From NCBI RefSeq assembly GCF_017921815.1, contig NZ_JAGEMM010000001.1, forward strand, positions 682,001 through 746,000: DNA of 64,000 nucleotides, read 5' to 3'. This stretch comes from Microvirga antarctica (GTDB lineage Bacteria; Pseudomonadota; Alphaproteobacteria; Rhizobiales; Beijerinckiaceae). Numbering within the stretch: the first letter of the stretch is position 1; every line of letters begins with the position of its first letter. Shown piece after piece: positions 50,382 through 60,323 of this stretch. Below the pieces are notes generated by a model, which was given only the letters and a program-made list of their open reading frames with translations, made no database searches and was not told the DNA's origin. Made by a program: the position numbers and the translations under genes.

Positions 50382-51860
50382 TCACACCACGCGAAAATCG
50401 GACGCGGCCAGCTTCAGGTTCTTGGACAGGTTCGCCACTGCCACTTCAGCGTGTTTGCCCGTGCCGTCGTCGTCATAATACAGCACGCCATGAAATTTGT
50501 CGTAGATGATGTGGTCGTCCTTGTCCTTGGCTTTCAGCCCGACACAGAACATCTTCGGATTGACCTTGGCGGGGACATCGACCGAGCCCTTCCGGCCCAG
50601 TGTCTTGAACGCGATGTTGTCGAGCCAGATCACGTCGGCCTTGGGCTTCATATCGGTGATGCGGTCCGTGCCCGCCTTCGTGGCGCGAAGATTGAAGATG
50701 AAGGTGTCGTTGCCGGCGCCGCCTGTCAGGGTATCCCTGCCGTCTCCGGCGACCATCATATCGGCGCCACCGCCGCCACTGAGGTTGTTCGATGCCAGAT
50801 TTCCGCCGAGTACATCGTTGCCCGCGCCCCCGATGGCGTTCTCGATCACGGCCCCGTTCGCAATCGTAAAGCCACCCGCGACACCGAACGGAGCCGACAC
50901 GAAGCCGGCCGCATTAGGATCGGCGGGATCAAGGGTTGCCTCTCTGAGGTCGATGACGACCGCGCCCGTCTCGCCAGCGCCGTTGATCGTGTCGATCCCG
51001 CCCGCATCCCAGATGCAGGACCATCCAGTCCCCGCCGCATTCGTGGTCGGCAGGGTGTAGACGTCGTCGCCCAGCGCGTTGCCATAATTGGCCCCATAGA
51101 GAACCTGCAACGCCTTGATATCCAGCGCGCCGAGGGCACTCTGGGCTCCAAATTCCTTATCGTGGGGCGCGGAGTCTAAACCGGCATTGTAGGACATGAC
51201 GGTCCAGATTCCCTGGTTCAGCCCCAGAATACCCCGGTCGTCCGATTGAGCCACACCCGGGAACGTCGTCGCGTCGGCCTGGCTGCCGCCGTCATGCGGA
51301 TGCGCCAGGCCGAGGGAATGACCGATCTCGTGCACCACGGTGTTGCGGCCATCGCCGCCAGGCGAAAGCGACTGCCAGCCATCGGCCGCACCATTGAAAT
51401 AGCCCCAGAGCTGATTTGGCAGCACGGACTTTCCGTCCGAACCGACGATCATGGCGCCGACCGGTTCGTGGACGCCGAGGACGACGGAATCCTCGCTGCC
51501 GAGAAAACCAAGATCGGCCTTCCACAAGGCAATGTCCGCGTGGGCCAGGTCACTGAAGTCGAACTTCAGACCGCAGACCGACGCATACTTGCTGTAGGTA
51601 TCGACGAAGGCCCCGACTTCCCTGGCGTTCCAGGACATGAGCTGATCCCCGGACTGATCCTCGAGCCGTCCGTGCGTGCCATTGTGGAAGTCGCTGGCGT
51701 TGATGGCCTCATCGGAGAGGTCGCCGTTCTTGTCGAAAGGAGCGACGAAATGGACCTTGATGGGCCCGGCCGTCTCGTCCCAGACGCGACCGCCCCAGAT
51801 CAGGGAATCGATATACGGGTTGCCGTAGCCGGAGCCCGCAACCGTCTTGAACCGCGCCAT
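50382..51860 (-). CDS. Serralysin-like metalloprotease with RTX repeats (M10-type)
   Basis: 492 residues from ATG 51860 behind GGGGGC. The zinc motif HEIGHSLGLAHP is at 177-188 and the Met-turn TVMSYNAG at 220-227, as in M10B/serralysins. A glycine/aspartate-rich block of calcium-binding RTX repeats follows (GGAGNDVLGG; NNLSGGGGADMMVAGDGRD; LTGGAGNDTFIFN, about 375-430), then a C-terminal domain ending LKLAASDFRVV. No N-terminal signal is present, so type I secretion is expected. No type I transporter gene is nearby; only ExoD and a lipoprotein gene flank it. Confidence 0.9.
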   Translation of the reverse strand: MARFKTVAGSGYGNPYIDSLIWGGRVWDETAGPIKVHFVAPFDKNGDLSDEAINASDFHNGTHGRLEDQSGDQLMSWNAREVGAFVDTYSKYASVCGLKFDFSDLAHADIALWKADLGFLGSEDSVVLGVHEPVGAMIVGSDGKSVLPNQLWGYFNGAADGWQSLSPGGDGRNTVVHEIGHSLGLAHPHDGGSQADATTFPGVAQSDDRGILGLNQGIWTVMSYNAGLDSAPHDKEFGAQSALGALDIKALQVLYGANYGNALGDDVYTLPTTNAAGTGWSCIWDAGGIDTINGAGETGAVVIDLREATLDPADPNAAGFVSAPFGVAGGFTIANGAVIENAIGGAGNDVLGGNLASNNLSGGGGADMMVAGDGRDTLTGGAGNDTFIFNLRATKAGTDRITDMKPKADVIWLDNIAFKTLGRKGSVDVPAKVNPKMFCVGLKAKDKDDHIIYDKFHGVLYYDDDGTGKHAEVAVANLSKNLKLAASDFRVV

Positions 51861-52010
51861 TGTTGCCCCCGGAAGTTGTCGATTGCCTGGACCGTAGGGG
51901 ACTGACGAACAGCAAGGAGGTGTGATAGCGCACACGGTATCGCAATGTTATCCTAAAACGATCAATCCGCTCTCGGGGGCCGTGAAATGCGTGAATTGGG
52001 CGGGATCGCG

Positions 52011-52607
52011 CTAGAACAGCGTCTCGAGGCCCGAAAAGACCGCGTAGACGAACCCTAAGCTAAGCGTCAGCCCGACGGAGCCGACGATCAATCCCCCGGC
52101 CACCACCAGCCCGTCGCGCTCCACCAGCCCCAGGCCGACGAGACAAACCGCGATGCCGAGCGGGATCTGGCCGACGAAGGGCGGCGCGAAGAGCAGCCCG
52201 AGGGCCAGGATGAGGATGACGACTCCCATCAGGCGCGAGGCGATGGGATTGTCGAGGAAGGTCATGCGCGGCCGGGAAAACCGCTCCAGGCGGCGGAAGG
52301 CCGGCATCGCGCGGGCGACGGCGCGTTCCACGTCGACACTGGCAATCGACCGACGCAGCAGCACGTCCGGCAGCCACGGGGTCGCGCGCCCGACGATGAT
52401 CTGCACGGCGACGAGCGCCAGGAGCAACCCGCAGATCAGCGGGATCGGCGGGGGCATCGGCAGGCAATTGGGCAGGCCCAGCAGAACGATGAGAACCGCA
52501 AAGGCACGGTCCTGCAGAACGGCCATGATGTCACGGACGGTCAGGCGCTCGCCCGGCTGCGATGCGAGAGCAGTCAGGATTTGAGAAGTGCGTGCTGCAG
52601 ATAACAA
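52011..52607 (-). CDS. ExoD family membrane protein
   Basis: 198 residues. The only early start is a TTG at 52607 with no good ribosome site, so the true start may be a little inside. The ExoD pattern RAFAVLIVLLGLPNCLPMPP is at about 34-53, and four more hydrophobic segments follow. ExoD affects exopolysaccharide production and alkali tolerance in Sinorhizobium; the biochemical role is unknown. It lies 150 bases upstream of the metalloprotease on the same strand. Confidence 0.85.
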   Translation of the reverse strand: MLSAARTSQILTALASQPGERLTVRDIMAVLQDRAFAVLIVLLGLPNCLPMPPPIPLICGLLLALVAVQIIVGRATPWLPDVLLRRSIASVDVERAVARAMPAFRRLERFSRPRMTFLDNPIASRLMGVVILILALGLLFAPPFVGQIPLGIAVCLVGLGLVERDGLVVAGGLIVGSVGLTLSLGFVYAVFSGLETLF

Positions 52608-52744
52608 GGAGGCCCGGCAAGTTCGAGGACGCTCAACGAGACGGTTCTCTACCCGAGTTGAGGCGGCGGGCCAAGTGCGCGTTTCCGGCCGGAGCGCGAT
52701 CGTCGATCGACGTCCGAGGCGATCGGCGATCGCGCTCCCGCCGA

Positions 52745-53014
52745 TCAGTGCAAGGTGATCTCGCCGTTGACCGTGCGGATCTCCGCCGGCCGGATCAGAT
52801 GCCCGTGGCAGACCTGAACGGAATGGAGCGGGCCAGCCAGTTCCCGCTGCCAGAAATCCAGGAAGTCTCGCAAGACCGGGAAGCGCGGCGCAACGTCGTA
52901 GTCCTGCCAGATATAGGTCTGCAGGATCGCCTGATGGTCGGGCAGGCGATAAAGAATGTTCGCCGTCGTCAGGCCATAGCCCTCAAGCTGGCGGATGAAG
53001 TCACGGGATACCAT
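52745..53014 (-). CDS. Usg family protein
   Basis: 89 residues from ATG 53014 behind AAGGAGG. The family core is complete: GYGLTTANILYRLPDHQAIL, QTYIWQDYDVAPRFPVLRDF and FWQRELAGPLHSV. Usg proteins occur throughout Hyphomicrobiales with no known function; the name comes from an old link to asd/trp regions. It stands divergent from the patatin lipoprotein gene across 187 bases. Confidence 0.93.
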   Translation of the reverse strand: MVSRDFIRQLEGYGLTTANILYRLPDHQAILQTYIWQDYDVAPRFPVLRDFLDFWQRELAGPLHSVQVCHGHLIRPAEIRTVNGEITLH

Positions 53015-53201
53015 GGGGACCTCCTTCACGCGGCGATGGAGCCCATCGCCAGGACACCGCATCGACAAAAAGAGCGTCTTCACCACGTTCAACGCTTTCG
53101 CTGTCGGAACGGAACTTCGTGGTCCAGTGTCGCCCCGCTGCACTTGAGACTTCGTAAACGTCAGCGTATTCCACTACGGCAACGGCGGACGGGGTGGCAG
53201 A

Positions 53202-54665
53202 ATGGGCGTTTTTCGACAGCGGTCGATCCTGCGGTTCTTGGCCGCCGCGGCTGCCCTTGCTGTGTCCGCTTGCGGCAGCTCCGTCCTCAATGGACCGATC
53301 AACGAACCCATCCTCAGTGTCGCAGACCAGGGTGGCTGGCCGTTGGGACCCGACCAGTTCGGATCGACGGTGATCGGCGTCTCCCTGTCGGGCGGAGGCA
53401 TGCGCGCCTCGGCGTTCTCCTACGGGGTGCTGGCCGAGCTCGACCGCTACGAACTCCAGACCGACAAAGGCCCACGACGGCTGACCGAGATGGTCGACCT
53501 GATCTCGGGCGTCTCCGGCGGCTCGGTCACGGCCGCCTATTTCGGCCTGAAGGGCCGCGAGGGCCTGCCGGAGTTCCGATCCCGCTTCCTCGATCGTGAC
53601 GCCGAGCAAGGGTTCGACACCAATATCGGCATTGCCAGCATGGTGCGCATCCTCAAGGACGGCGGCGCCAACGACCGCTCGAAATTCCCGCGCTGGCTCG
53701 ACGAGAATGTGTTCGACGGCGCCACCTACGCCAACCTGTTCGCGCGCAAGCGGCCGCTGGTCTGGATTTCGGCATCGGACATCTATTCCCGCGTGCCCTT
53801 CGTCTTCGAGCCGATCACCTTCAATATCCTGTGCAGCGACCTCAGCAAGGTGAGGCTGTCCGAGGCGGTCGCGGCCTCCGCTGCTGTCCCGGGGGTCTTC
53901 ATCCCGATGAACGTCGAGAATTTCGGTGCCACCTGCGGCGGCCATGTCCCGCAATTCATGCAGCGCGGCGCGGTCTCGGAGACTGCCCCCGCAACCCTGC
54001 AGGCCAGCGGCGCTGCCATGATGCGCTACCGGGCCAACCCCGCCCAGTACCGGTACGTGAAGCTCCTCGATGGCGGCCTGACCGACAATTTCGGCGTCAC
54101 CTCGCTGGCGCTCCAGCGCGGCAGCCGCGATCGGCCCTACATGCCGATGACCGCCGAACAGGCGGTGCGGGTCACCCGGTTCCTCTACATGGTGGTGGAC
54201 GCCGGCCGCGGCCCTGCCGGCGATTGGCAGCGCAGCCTCGAGTCGCCCGGCGGAATCGACATCGCCAGCATCGTCACCGACGTCGCCATCGATTCCGGCG
54301 TCTACCGCGGCTACGACTACTTCTCGGCCATCATGAAGGAATGGCAGGCCGACATGCGGCGCTGGCGCTGCTCGCTCTCCAGCGACGAAGTGCTGAAGCT
54401 GCGCGGCACGTTGAGCGGCTGGCGGTGCGCCGACGTGACATTCACGGTCGGACGGGTGACCTTCGCGGATGCCGGGCCGGAATGGAAGGCCCGGCTCGAT
54501 GCGGTCCCGACCCGCTTCACCCTCGATCCTGCGACCATCGACCTTCTCGTGGCCGGCGGCGGGGAAGCGTTGCGCAACAACACCGTGTTCCGCAGCTTCA
54601 TGGGGCGCACGCCCCGAAAGAACCTCACCGCGTCGATCGAGACCGCGCCCGTCTCGCGACAGTGA
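53202..54665 (+). CDS. Patatin-like phospholipase lipoprotein
   Basis: 487 residues. A signal segment with lipobox ALAVSAC gives lipidated Cys 24. The oxyanion loop is VSLSGGGMRASAF (about 60-72), the nucleophile is S105 in ISGVSGGSVT and the catalytic Asp is in LLDGGLTDNFGV (about 289). The dyad is intact. The long C-terminal part (RWRCSLSSDEVLKLRGTLSG) is specific to this lipoprotein subgroup. It is likely anchored at the periplasmic face of a membrane and acts on phospholipids; its export route makes it distinct from the cytoplasmic RssA-type enzyme at 30771-31775. The formyltransferase gene begins 13 bases downstream. Confidence 0.87.
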   Translation: MGVFRQRSILRFLAAAAALAVSACGSSVLNGPINEPILSVADQGGWPLGPDQFGSTVIGVSLSGGGMRASAFSYGVLAELDRYELQTDKGPRRLTEMVDLISGVSGGSVTAAYFGLKGREGLPEFRSRFLDRDAEQGFDTNIGIASMVRILKDGGANDRSKFPRWLDENVFDGATYANLFARKRPLVWISASDIYSRVPFVFEPITFNILCSDLSKVRLSEAVAASAAVPGVFIPMNVENFGATCGGHVPQFMQRGAVSETAPATLQASGAAMMRYRANPAQYRYVKLLDGGLTDNFGVTSLALQRGSRDRPYMPMTAEQAVRVTRFLYMVVDAGRGPAGDWQRSLESPGGIDIASIVTDVAIDSGVYRGYDYFSAIMKEWQADMRRWRCSLSSDEVLKLRGTLSGWRCADVTFTVGRVTFADAGPEWKARLDAVPTRFTLDPATIDLLVAGGGEALRNNTVFRSFMGRTPRKNLTASIETAPVSRQ

Positions 54666-54678
54666 CGGGGCGGACCGG

Positions 54679-55533
54679 ATGCGGTTTGCCTTCGCGGGGA
54701 TCGACTTTCTCGGAGACGTCTTCGAGACGTTGATCGAGTCCGGCTGGACGCCCGTGAAGCTTTTCAGCCGGCCCTGCGATCGCGTCTACGATTTCAACGA
54801 CACCACCGTGGCCCGCGCCCGGGCCCTGAGAATTCCGGTTCAGACCGTGCGCATCCAGCCGGCTGATCTGGCCGGACTGAGCGCGTTGCGGTGCGAGGCC
54901 CTGATCGTCGCCGGCTATCCCTGGCTGATCAAGGGGTGGGAGACGCACCTCCCCTACGCGGTGAATTTCCACCCCTCTCCCTTGCCTGAAGCCCGGGGGC
55001 CGTATCCGCTGTTCCAGGCGGTTCTCGATCAGGTGCCCGAATGGGGCATGACGGCCCATGTCATGGAGCCCGCCTTCGACACCGGCGCGATCATCGCCCA
55101 GCGCCTGTTTCCAACCGGGTCAGACGAAACCCACGATCAGCTACTCGCCAAATGCCAGCTCGCCGCAAAGGACATCGCACGCGCGCTGGCAACCGACCTG
55201 CCCGCCCTTTGGAAGGCGGCGTCTCCGCAAGGAGCGGGAAGCTACTGGCCCCGGATGAGCGCCGCCCAGCGCACCATCGACTGGACCGGCAGCGTCGACG
55301 AGATCCTGCGCACGGTACGCGCCTTCGGCACCATCGAGAGTTTCGCCACCGTCAATTCCCGGCTCCTGCATGTCTGGGCCGCCTCCGGCTGGACCCAGCC
55401 TCATAGCGAGAAGCCCGGCCAACTCGTGCACCGGCACCGTCGCCATCTGGTGGTCGCGGCTCGGGACGGGTTCGTCCAGCTGACCGGCTGGAGCCCCTAT
55501 CCGCCGGGCGCGGGACGCGAGGCCGCCCGATAG
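54679..55533 (+). CDS. Formyltransferase-fold protein (Fmt/ArnA-N-like)
   Basis: 284 residues from ATG 54679. The N10-formyl-THF catalytic set is conserved: N96, H98 in VNFHPSPLP and D134 in PAFDTGAIIA, matching N106/H108/D144 of E. coli Fmt. The THF-loop wording EARGPYPLFQAV differs from the usual RYRGAAP of Fmt, so this is probably a sugar or amino-compound formyltransferase rather than Met-tRNA formyltransferase. A C-terminal domain from about 190 resembles the Fmt C-domain. It may form an operon with the patatin lipoprotein. Substrate unknown. Confidence 0.8.
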   Translation: MRFAFAGIDFLGDVFETLIESGWTPVKLFSRPCDRVYDFNDTTVARARALRIPVQTVRIQPADLAGLSALRCEALIVAGYPWLIKGWETHLPYAVNFHPSPLPEARGPYPLFQAVLDQVPEWGMTAHVMEPAFDTGAIIAQRLFPTGSDETHDQLLAKCQLAAKDIARALATDLPALWKAASPQGAGSYWPRMSAAQRTIDWTGSVDEILRTVRAFGTIESFATVNSRLLHVWAASGWTQPHSEKPGQLVHRHRRHLVVAARDGFVQLTGWSPYPPGAGREAAR

Positions 55534-55541
55534 GCGGCCTC
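55519..55541 (+). terminator. Hairpin over the formyltransferase stop codon
   Basis: GAGGCCGCC (55519-55527) and GGCGGCCTC (55533-55541) form a perfect 9-bp stem with loop CGATA; the stop codon TAG (55531-55533) lies in the loop and first stem base. No T-run follows. It may end transcription or protect the 3' end. Confidence 0.35.
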
Positions 55542-55838
55542 CGGCCAGGATCGCTGGATCGCTGTCCACAGCAACTGTGCTACATCCGAAATCTGCGCGA
55601 TCAACCCGAAGAGCGACGCCAAAGGAAGGCGAGGACACGGGATGGCGCATCCGCGTGCGGTTTGGCGCGCCGGCGGCTTCCATAACGTCAATGAATAGGC
55701 TTCCTAACAGAATGTTGTAGAATGAAATTCGGTTTGATACAGACCCCCCGCCTTAGGTCCGGCTTGGCCTTCCCGAGGCGTCGTGCTTTGCTGTGACGTT
55801 CCCAACAACGACCCCATCCAGAGGGGCAAGGGCAGGAT
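55534..55838. other. Upstream region of the liv operon
   Basis: About 305 bases between the formyltransferase and livH. It is more AT-rich near 55700-55740 (GAATGTTGTAGAATGAAATT), where a promoter probably lies, but no pair of hexamers fits well. No gene was found. Confidence 0.45.
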
Positions 55839-56759
55839 ATGGAAATTTTCGTCCAGCAGCTCATCAATGGGCTGACCCTGGGGTCGATCTACGGCCTCAT
55901 CGCAATCGGTTACACGATGGTGTTCGGGATCATCGGCATGGTCAACTTCGCCCATGGCGACGTGTTCATGCTCTCGGCCTTCATCGCGCTGATCTTCTTC
56001 CTCATTCTCACCACCTGGCTCGGCATGTCGTCGATCGTGCTGGCCCTGGTCATCGTGATGGTCATCGCCATGGTGCTGACCTCGCTTTGGGGCTGGGCGA
56101 TCGAGCGGGTCGCCTACCGCCCCTTGCGCGGATCGTTCCGCCTCGCGCCTTTGATCTCGGCGATCGGCGTGTCGATCTTCCTGTCGAACTTCGTGCAGGT
56201 CGCGCAGGGCGCCCGTAACAAGCCCACCCCCCCGATGATGCGGGATGTGATCGTGCTGTTCCAGGGCGAGAGCGGCTACAACGTCGTGCTCTCCTACAAG
56301 CAGATCGTCATCATGGCGACGACCGCGGTGCTGCTCGCGATCTTCTGGTACCTCGTCCAGAAGACCTCGCTGGGACGCGCACAGCGCGCCTGCGAGCAGG
56401 ATCGCAAGATGGCGGCCCTCCTGGGCATCGACGTCGACCGCACCATCTCGCTGACCTTCGTCATCGGCGCGGCCTTGGCCGCCGTCGCCGGCACCATGTA
56501 CCTGCTCTATTACGGCGTCGTGAGCTTCAATGACGGCTTCGTTCCGGGCGTGAAGGCCTTCACGGCCGCGGTCCTCGGCGGGATCGGCTCGCTGCCCGGC
56601 GCCGTGTTGGGCGGGCTGATCATCGGCCTGATCGAGACCTTCTGGTCGGCCTATTTCTCCATCGAGTACAAGGACGTGGCCGCGTTCTCGATCCTTGCCA
56701 TCGTGCTGATCTTCATGCCGTCGGGAATTCTCGGCCGGCCCGAAGTCGAAAAAGTTTAG
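55839..56759 (+). CDS. livH: Branched-chain amino acid ABC transporter permease LivH
   Basis: 306 residues. It opens [20 protein letters not shown] and has [16 protein letters not shown], the LivH signature, then [20 protein letters not shown] at about 250-270. Eight membrane spans. It pairs with LivM to import leucine, isoleucine, valine or related amino acids and amides. AAGGGCAGGAT lies before the ATG. The livM start is ten bases past the stop. Confidence 0.94.
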   Translation: MEIFVQQLINGLTLGSIYGLIAIGYTMVFGIIGMVNFAHGDVFMLSAFIALIFFLILTTWLGMSSIVLALVIVMVIAMVLTSLWGWAIERVAYRPLRGSFRLAPLISAIGVSIFLSNFVQVAQGARNKPTPPMMRDVIVLFQGESGYNVVLSYKQIVIMATTAVLLAIFWYLVQKTSLGRAQRACEQDRKMAALLGIDVDRTISLTFVIGAALAAVAGTMYLLYYGVVSFNDGFVPGVKAFTAAVLGGIGSLPGAVLGGLIIGLIETFWSAYFSIEYKDVAAFSILAIVLIFMPSGILGRPEVEKV

Positions 56760-56769
56760 GGGCCGCGCC

Positions 56770-58179
56770 ATGACAGCTCCCTCCACGATTGCGGCGGACG
56801 ATGGGTCGGCCCCCGTCCGTTTCGACCTCGTCGCCGCCCTCAAGGATTCCCTGAAGGCCGGTGCCATCGCGTTCGGGCTCTCCATCCCGATCCTCGCCTT
56901 CAAGACCGAGCAGAGCGGCGGCGACATTTTCCTGCGCCCGCGCTGGGGCCTGGTGGCGGTGTTTGTCGCCATCATCTTCGGCGTCCGCCTGCTGCAGCAC
57001 GCCTTCCACGCCACGAAGGCCTACCGGCTGGCAACGCCGGATGCGCATCAGGCGACCGAGTTCGTGCACGCCGAACCGAGCGCCTTCCAGAAGGTGTCCC
57101 GCTTCGGCATCCCGTTCTTCCTGGGCATCGCCATCAGCTTTCCGTTCCTGATCTATCTGATCCAGGGTGGCCTCGACCAATCGCGCTACTGGGTCGATCT
57201 CGGCATCCTGATCCTGACCTATGTCATGCTCGGCTGGGGGCTGAACATCGTGGTCGGCCTCGCGGGCCTGCTCGATCTCGGTTACGTCGCGTTCTACGCG
57301 GTGGGCGCCTATTCGTACGCGCTGCTGTCGACGACCTTCGGCCTGTCCTTCTGGGTCTGCCTGCCGCTCGCCGGCATTCTCGCGGCGTTCTGGGGCATCA
57401 TCCTCGGCTTCCCGGTGCTGCGCCTGCGCGGCGATTATCTCGCCATCGTGACGCTGGCCTTCGGTGAGATCGTCCGCCTCGTGCTGATCAACTGGACCGA
57501 CCTGACCAATGGCGGCGCGGGCATCTCGTCGATCCCGCGCGCGACCTTCTTCGGCCTGCCCTTTTCGTCCGGCGAAGACGGCTTCGCGGCGTTCTTCGGC
57601 ATCGAGTATCACGGCATGCAGAGGATGATCTTCCTCTACTATCTCATCCTCGCCCTCGCTCTGCTCACCAACTTCGTCACCATGCGCCTGCGCAAGCTGC
57701 CGGTCGGGCGAGCCTGGGAGGCCTTGCGGGAGGACGAGATCGCCTGCCGGTCGCTGGGCATCAACACCACCAACACCAAGCTGACGGCCTTTGCCATCGG
57801 GGCAATGTTCGGCGGCTTTGCCGGCTCGTTCTTCGCGGTGCGGCAGGGTTTCGTATCGCCGGAAAGCTTCAACTTCCTCGAATCCGCGATCATCCTCGCC
57901 ATCGTCGTGCTCGGCGGCATGGGCTCGCAGATCGGTGTCGCCATCGGTGCCGTGGTGCTGGTGGGCGGCCCTGAAATCCTGCGCAATCTCGGCTTCCTGT
58001 CGGCGGTGTTCGGCGAGAGCTTCGATCCCAACGAATATCGCCTGCTGCTCTTCGGCATGGGCATGGTGGCCATGATGGTGTGGCGTCCGCGCGGGCTGAT
58101 CTCGGAGCGGCAGCCCTCGGTCTTTCTCAAGGAGAGCAAGGCGATTTCCAGCTCCCACGTCAAAGAAGGTCACGGCTGA
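56770..58179 (+). CDS. livM: Branched-chain amino acid ABC transporter permease LivM
   Basis: 469 residues, longer than the short LivM (about 330) because of a 125-residue N-terminal part with two hydrophobic segments, as in E. coli LivM (425). The core has [36 protein letters not shown] and [39 protein letters not shown] comes near the C-terminus. The stop overlaps the livG start (TGATG). Confidence 0.94.
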   Translation: MTAPSTIAADDGSAPVRFDLVAALKDSLKAGAIAFGLSIPILAFKTEQSGGDIFLRPRWGLVAVFVAIIFGVRLLQHAFHATKAYRLATPDAHQATEFVHAEPSAFQKVSRFGIPFFLGIAISFPFLIYLIQGGLDQSRYWVDLGILILTYVMLGWGLNIVVGLAGLLDLGYVAFYAVGAYSYALLSTTFGLSFWVCLPLAGILAAFWGIILGFPVLRLRGDYLAIVTLAFGEIVRLVLINWTDLTNGGAGISSIPRATFFGLPFSSGEDGFAAFFGIEYHGMQRMIFLYYLILALALLTNFVTMRLRKLPVGRAWEALREDEIACRSLGINTTNTKLTAFAIGAMFGGFAGSFFAVRQGFVSPESFNFLESAIILAIVVLGGMGSQIGVAIGAVVLVGGPEILRNLGFLSAVFGESFDPNEYRLLLFGMGMVAMMVWRPRGLISERQPSVFLKESKAISSSHVKEGHG

Positions 58180-59021
58180 TGCGCTGGCTCAAGGATCCCA
58201 TTCTCGACGTGCAGCACCTGACCATGCGCTTCGGCGGTCTGGTGGCCATCAACGACCTCAGCTTCATGGCGGGGCGCGGCGACATCACCGCCCTCATCGG
58301 CCCCAACGGGGCCGGCAAGACGACGGTGTTCAACTGCATCACCGGTTTCTACAAGCCGACCGAAGGCATGATCGCCCTGCGCAAGCCGGACGGCTCCCAC
58401 ATGCTGCTCGAACGCCTGCCCGGCTTCAGCATCAACTGGAAGGCAAAGGTCGCGCGGACCTTCCAGAATATCCGCCTGTTTTCGGGCATGACGGTTCTCG
58501 AAAACCTGCTGGTGGCGCAGCACAATTCGCTGATGATCGCCTCAGGTTTCACGTTCCTCGGCGTGCTCGGCATCGGCGGCTATCGCAAGGCCGAGAGGGA
58601 GGCGATCGAGCGGGCCACCTACTGGCTCGAGAAGATCGACCTGATCGACCGCGCCGACGACCCGGCGGGCGACCTGCCCTATGGGGCGCAGCGGCGGCTC
58701 GAGATCGCCCGCGCCATGTGCACCGACCCGCTGCTGCTGTGTCTCGACGAGCCGGCGGCCGGCCTCAACCCACGTGAATCGCTGCTGCTGAACGAGTTGC
58801 TTCTGTCGATCCGCAAGGACCACGGCACATCGATCCTGCTCATCGAGCACGACATGTCCGTGGTGATGGAAATCTCGGACCACGTGGTGGTGCTGGATTA
58901 CGGCACCAAGATTTCGGACGGCACCCCGTCCGAAATCAGAAACGATCCCCGCGTCATCGCCGCCTATCTGGGCGTGGCCGACGAAGAGATCGAACAGGTC
59001 GAAGCGGAGATCGGCGCATGA
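58179..59021 (+). CDS. livG: Branched-chain amino acid ABC transporter ATPase LivG
   Basis: 280 residues from ATG 58179, overlapping livM by one base. Walker A ALIGPNGAGKTT (about 37-48), the LivG-specific YGAQRRLEIARAM in place of LSGGQ (about 170-182), Walker B LLLCLDEPAAGLN and the H-loop LIEHDMSVV. The frame opens upstream to 58080 but those codons lie in livM. The livF start overlaps its stop by 4 bases. Confidence 0.94.
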   Translation: MRWLKDPILDVQHLTMRFGGLVAINDLSFMAGRGDITALIGPNGAGKTTVFNCITGFYKPTEGMIALRKPDGSHMLLERLPGFSINWKAKVARTFQNIRLFSGMTVLENLLVAQHNSLMIASGFTFLGVLGIGGYRKAEREAIERATYWLEKIDLIDRADDPAGDLPYGAQRRLEIARAMCTDPLLLCLDEPAAGLNPRESLLLNELLLSIRKDHGTSILLIEHDMSVVMEISDHVVVLDYGTKISDGTPSEIRNDPRVIAAYLGVADEEIEQVEAEIGA

Positions 59022-59791
59022 GCATGGCTGGACCAACACCCGCCGGGACGACACTGTCGGATCCGGCCCGCAAGCCGCTTCTCAGCGTGCGCGGGGTCAA
59101 GACCTATTACGGCAACATCATCGCGCTGAAGGGCGTGGACATGGATGTCCACGAGGGCGAGATCGTCACTCTCATCGGCGCCAACGGGGCGGGGAAATCC
59201 ACCCTGATGATGACCATCTTCGGCAACCCGCGGGCGCGCGAGGGCACGATCACCTATGCGGGCCGGGACATCACCCAGCTGCCGACCCACCAGATCGCCC
59301 AGCTCTCCATCGCGCAATCGCCGGAGGGGCGGCGCATCTTCGGCCGCATGTCGGTGTTCGAGAACCTGCAGATGGGCGCCTCCATCAACAAGATGGCGCA
59401 TTTCGACCAGGACCTCGAACGGGTCTGCACCCTGTTCCCGCGCCTGAAGGAGCGGCTGCAGCAGCGCGGCGGCACCCTGTCGGGCGGCGAGCAGCAGATG
59501 CTCGCCATCGCCCGCGCCCTCATGAGCCGGCCGAAATTGCTGCTGCTCGATGAGCCATCGCTCGGCCTCGCGCCGCTGATCGTCAAGCAGATCTTCGCGA
59601 TCATCAAGGAGCTCAACGAGCAGGACGGCATGACCATCTTCCTCGTCGAGCAGAACGCCTATCACGCCCTGCGTCTGGCCCATCGCGGCTACGTCATGGT
59701 GACCGGCAACATCACCATGAGCGGCACCGGCCGGGAATTGCTGGAGAACCCGCAGGTCCGCGCCGCCTATCTCGAAGGAGGGCATCACTGA
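59018..59791 (+). CDS. livF: Branched-chain amino acid ABC transporter ATPase LivF
   Basis: 257 residues; ATG 59018 overlaps livG as ATGA. Walker A LIGANGAGKST (about 51-61), signature LSGGEQQMLAIARALMSRPK (about 157-176), Walker B LLLLDEPSLGLAP and H-loop IFLVEQNAYHAL typify LivF. A 20-residue extension precedes the domain. The stop overlaps the next ATG by one base. Confidence 0.94.
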   Translation: MSMAGPTPAGTTLSDPARKPLLSVRGVKTYYGNIIALKGVDMDVHEGEIVTLIGANGAGKSTLMMTIFGNPRAREGTITYAGRDITQLPTHQIAQLSIAQSPEGRRIFGRMSVFENLQMGASINKMAHFDQDLERVCTLFPRLKERLQQRGGTLSGGEQQMLAIARALMSRPKLLLLDEPSLGLAPLIVKQIFAIIKELNEQDGMTIFLVEQNAYHALRLAHRGYVMVTGNITMSGTGRELLENPQVRAAYLEGGHH

Positions 59792-60153
59792 TGCAAGGGA
59801 TCCTTTATGAGGAGCCGTCGATCTGGCTCTTCCTGCTCGTGACCGTCATCATGGGCGGGTGGGCTGCCTGGATGACGGGCCGCGCGATCGCCATCACCTG
59901 GCGACCGTTCTGGAACCTGCTGTTGTACCTGCTGATCCTCGCGGCCTTCGTGCGGTTCATCCATTTCGCGCTGTTCCGCGGAACGCTGATCTCGGTGCAT
60001 TTCTACGCCATCGACGCCATCGTGCTGCTGATCATCGGAAGCCTCGGCTACCAGTATTACCGCGCCCGGCTGATGACGTCGCAATATCGCTGGCTGTACG
60101 AGCGCACGGGTCCGTTCAGCTGGCGCGAGAGGACGCCTCATCCAAACGGCTAA
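59791..60153 (+). CDS. DUF6867 membrane protein coupled to liv
   Basis: 120 residues from ATG 59791, sharing one base with the livF stop (TGATG). Three hydrophobic segments: IWLFLLVTVIMGGWAAW, NLLLYLLILAAFVRFIHFAL and IDAIVLLIIGSLGYQYY. The C-terminus is charged and cytoplasmic (RWLYERTGPFSWRERTP). The family is known as a small liv-linked protein in Hyphomicrobiales with no assigned function. Coupling suggests an accessory role in the transporter. Confidence 0.88.
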   Translation: MQGILYEEPSIWLFLLVTVIMGGWAAWMTGRAIAITWRPFWNLLLYLLILAAFVRFIHFALFRGTLISVHFYAIDAIVLLIIGSLGYQYYRARLMTSQYRWLYERTGPFSWRERTPHPNG

Positions 60154-60323
60154 GGTGCCCAAACGGCAGCGTTCGGCACCGCATTGGCCCTTGGAATTTT
60201 AAATATCCTTTTCAATGACTTGAAGGGCTTTCGACACCCTTGGAAATGGCCCCGACAGGACCCCGAGACACCCTAAATTCCGGCGTGACTTCCGCTCAAA
60301 AAGAGTCATGATGTCACCCGGAC

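Noticed and set aside
56713-58173. 486-codon minus-strand frame opposite livM
   Set aside because: Antisense to a clear LivM; Asp/Glu/Arg/His-rich, no motif.
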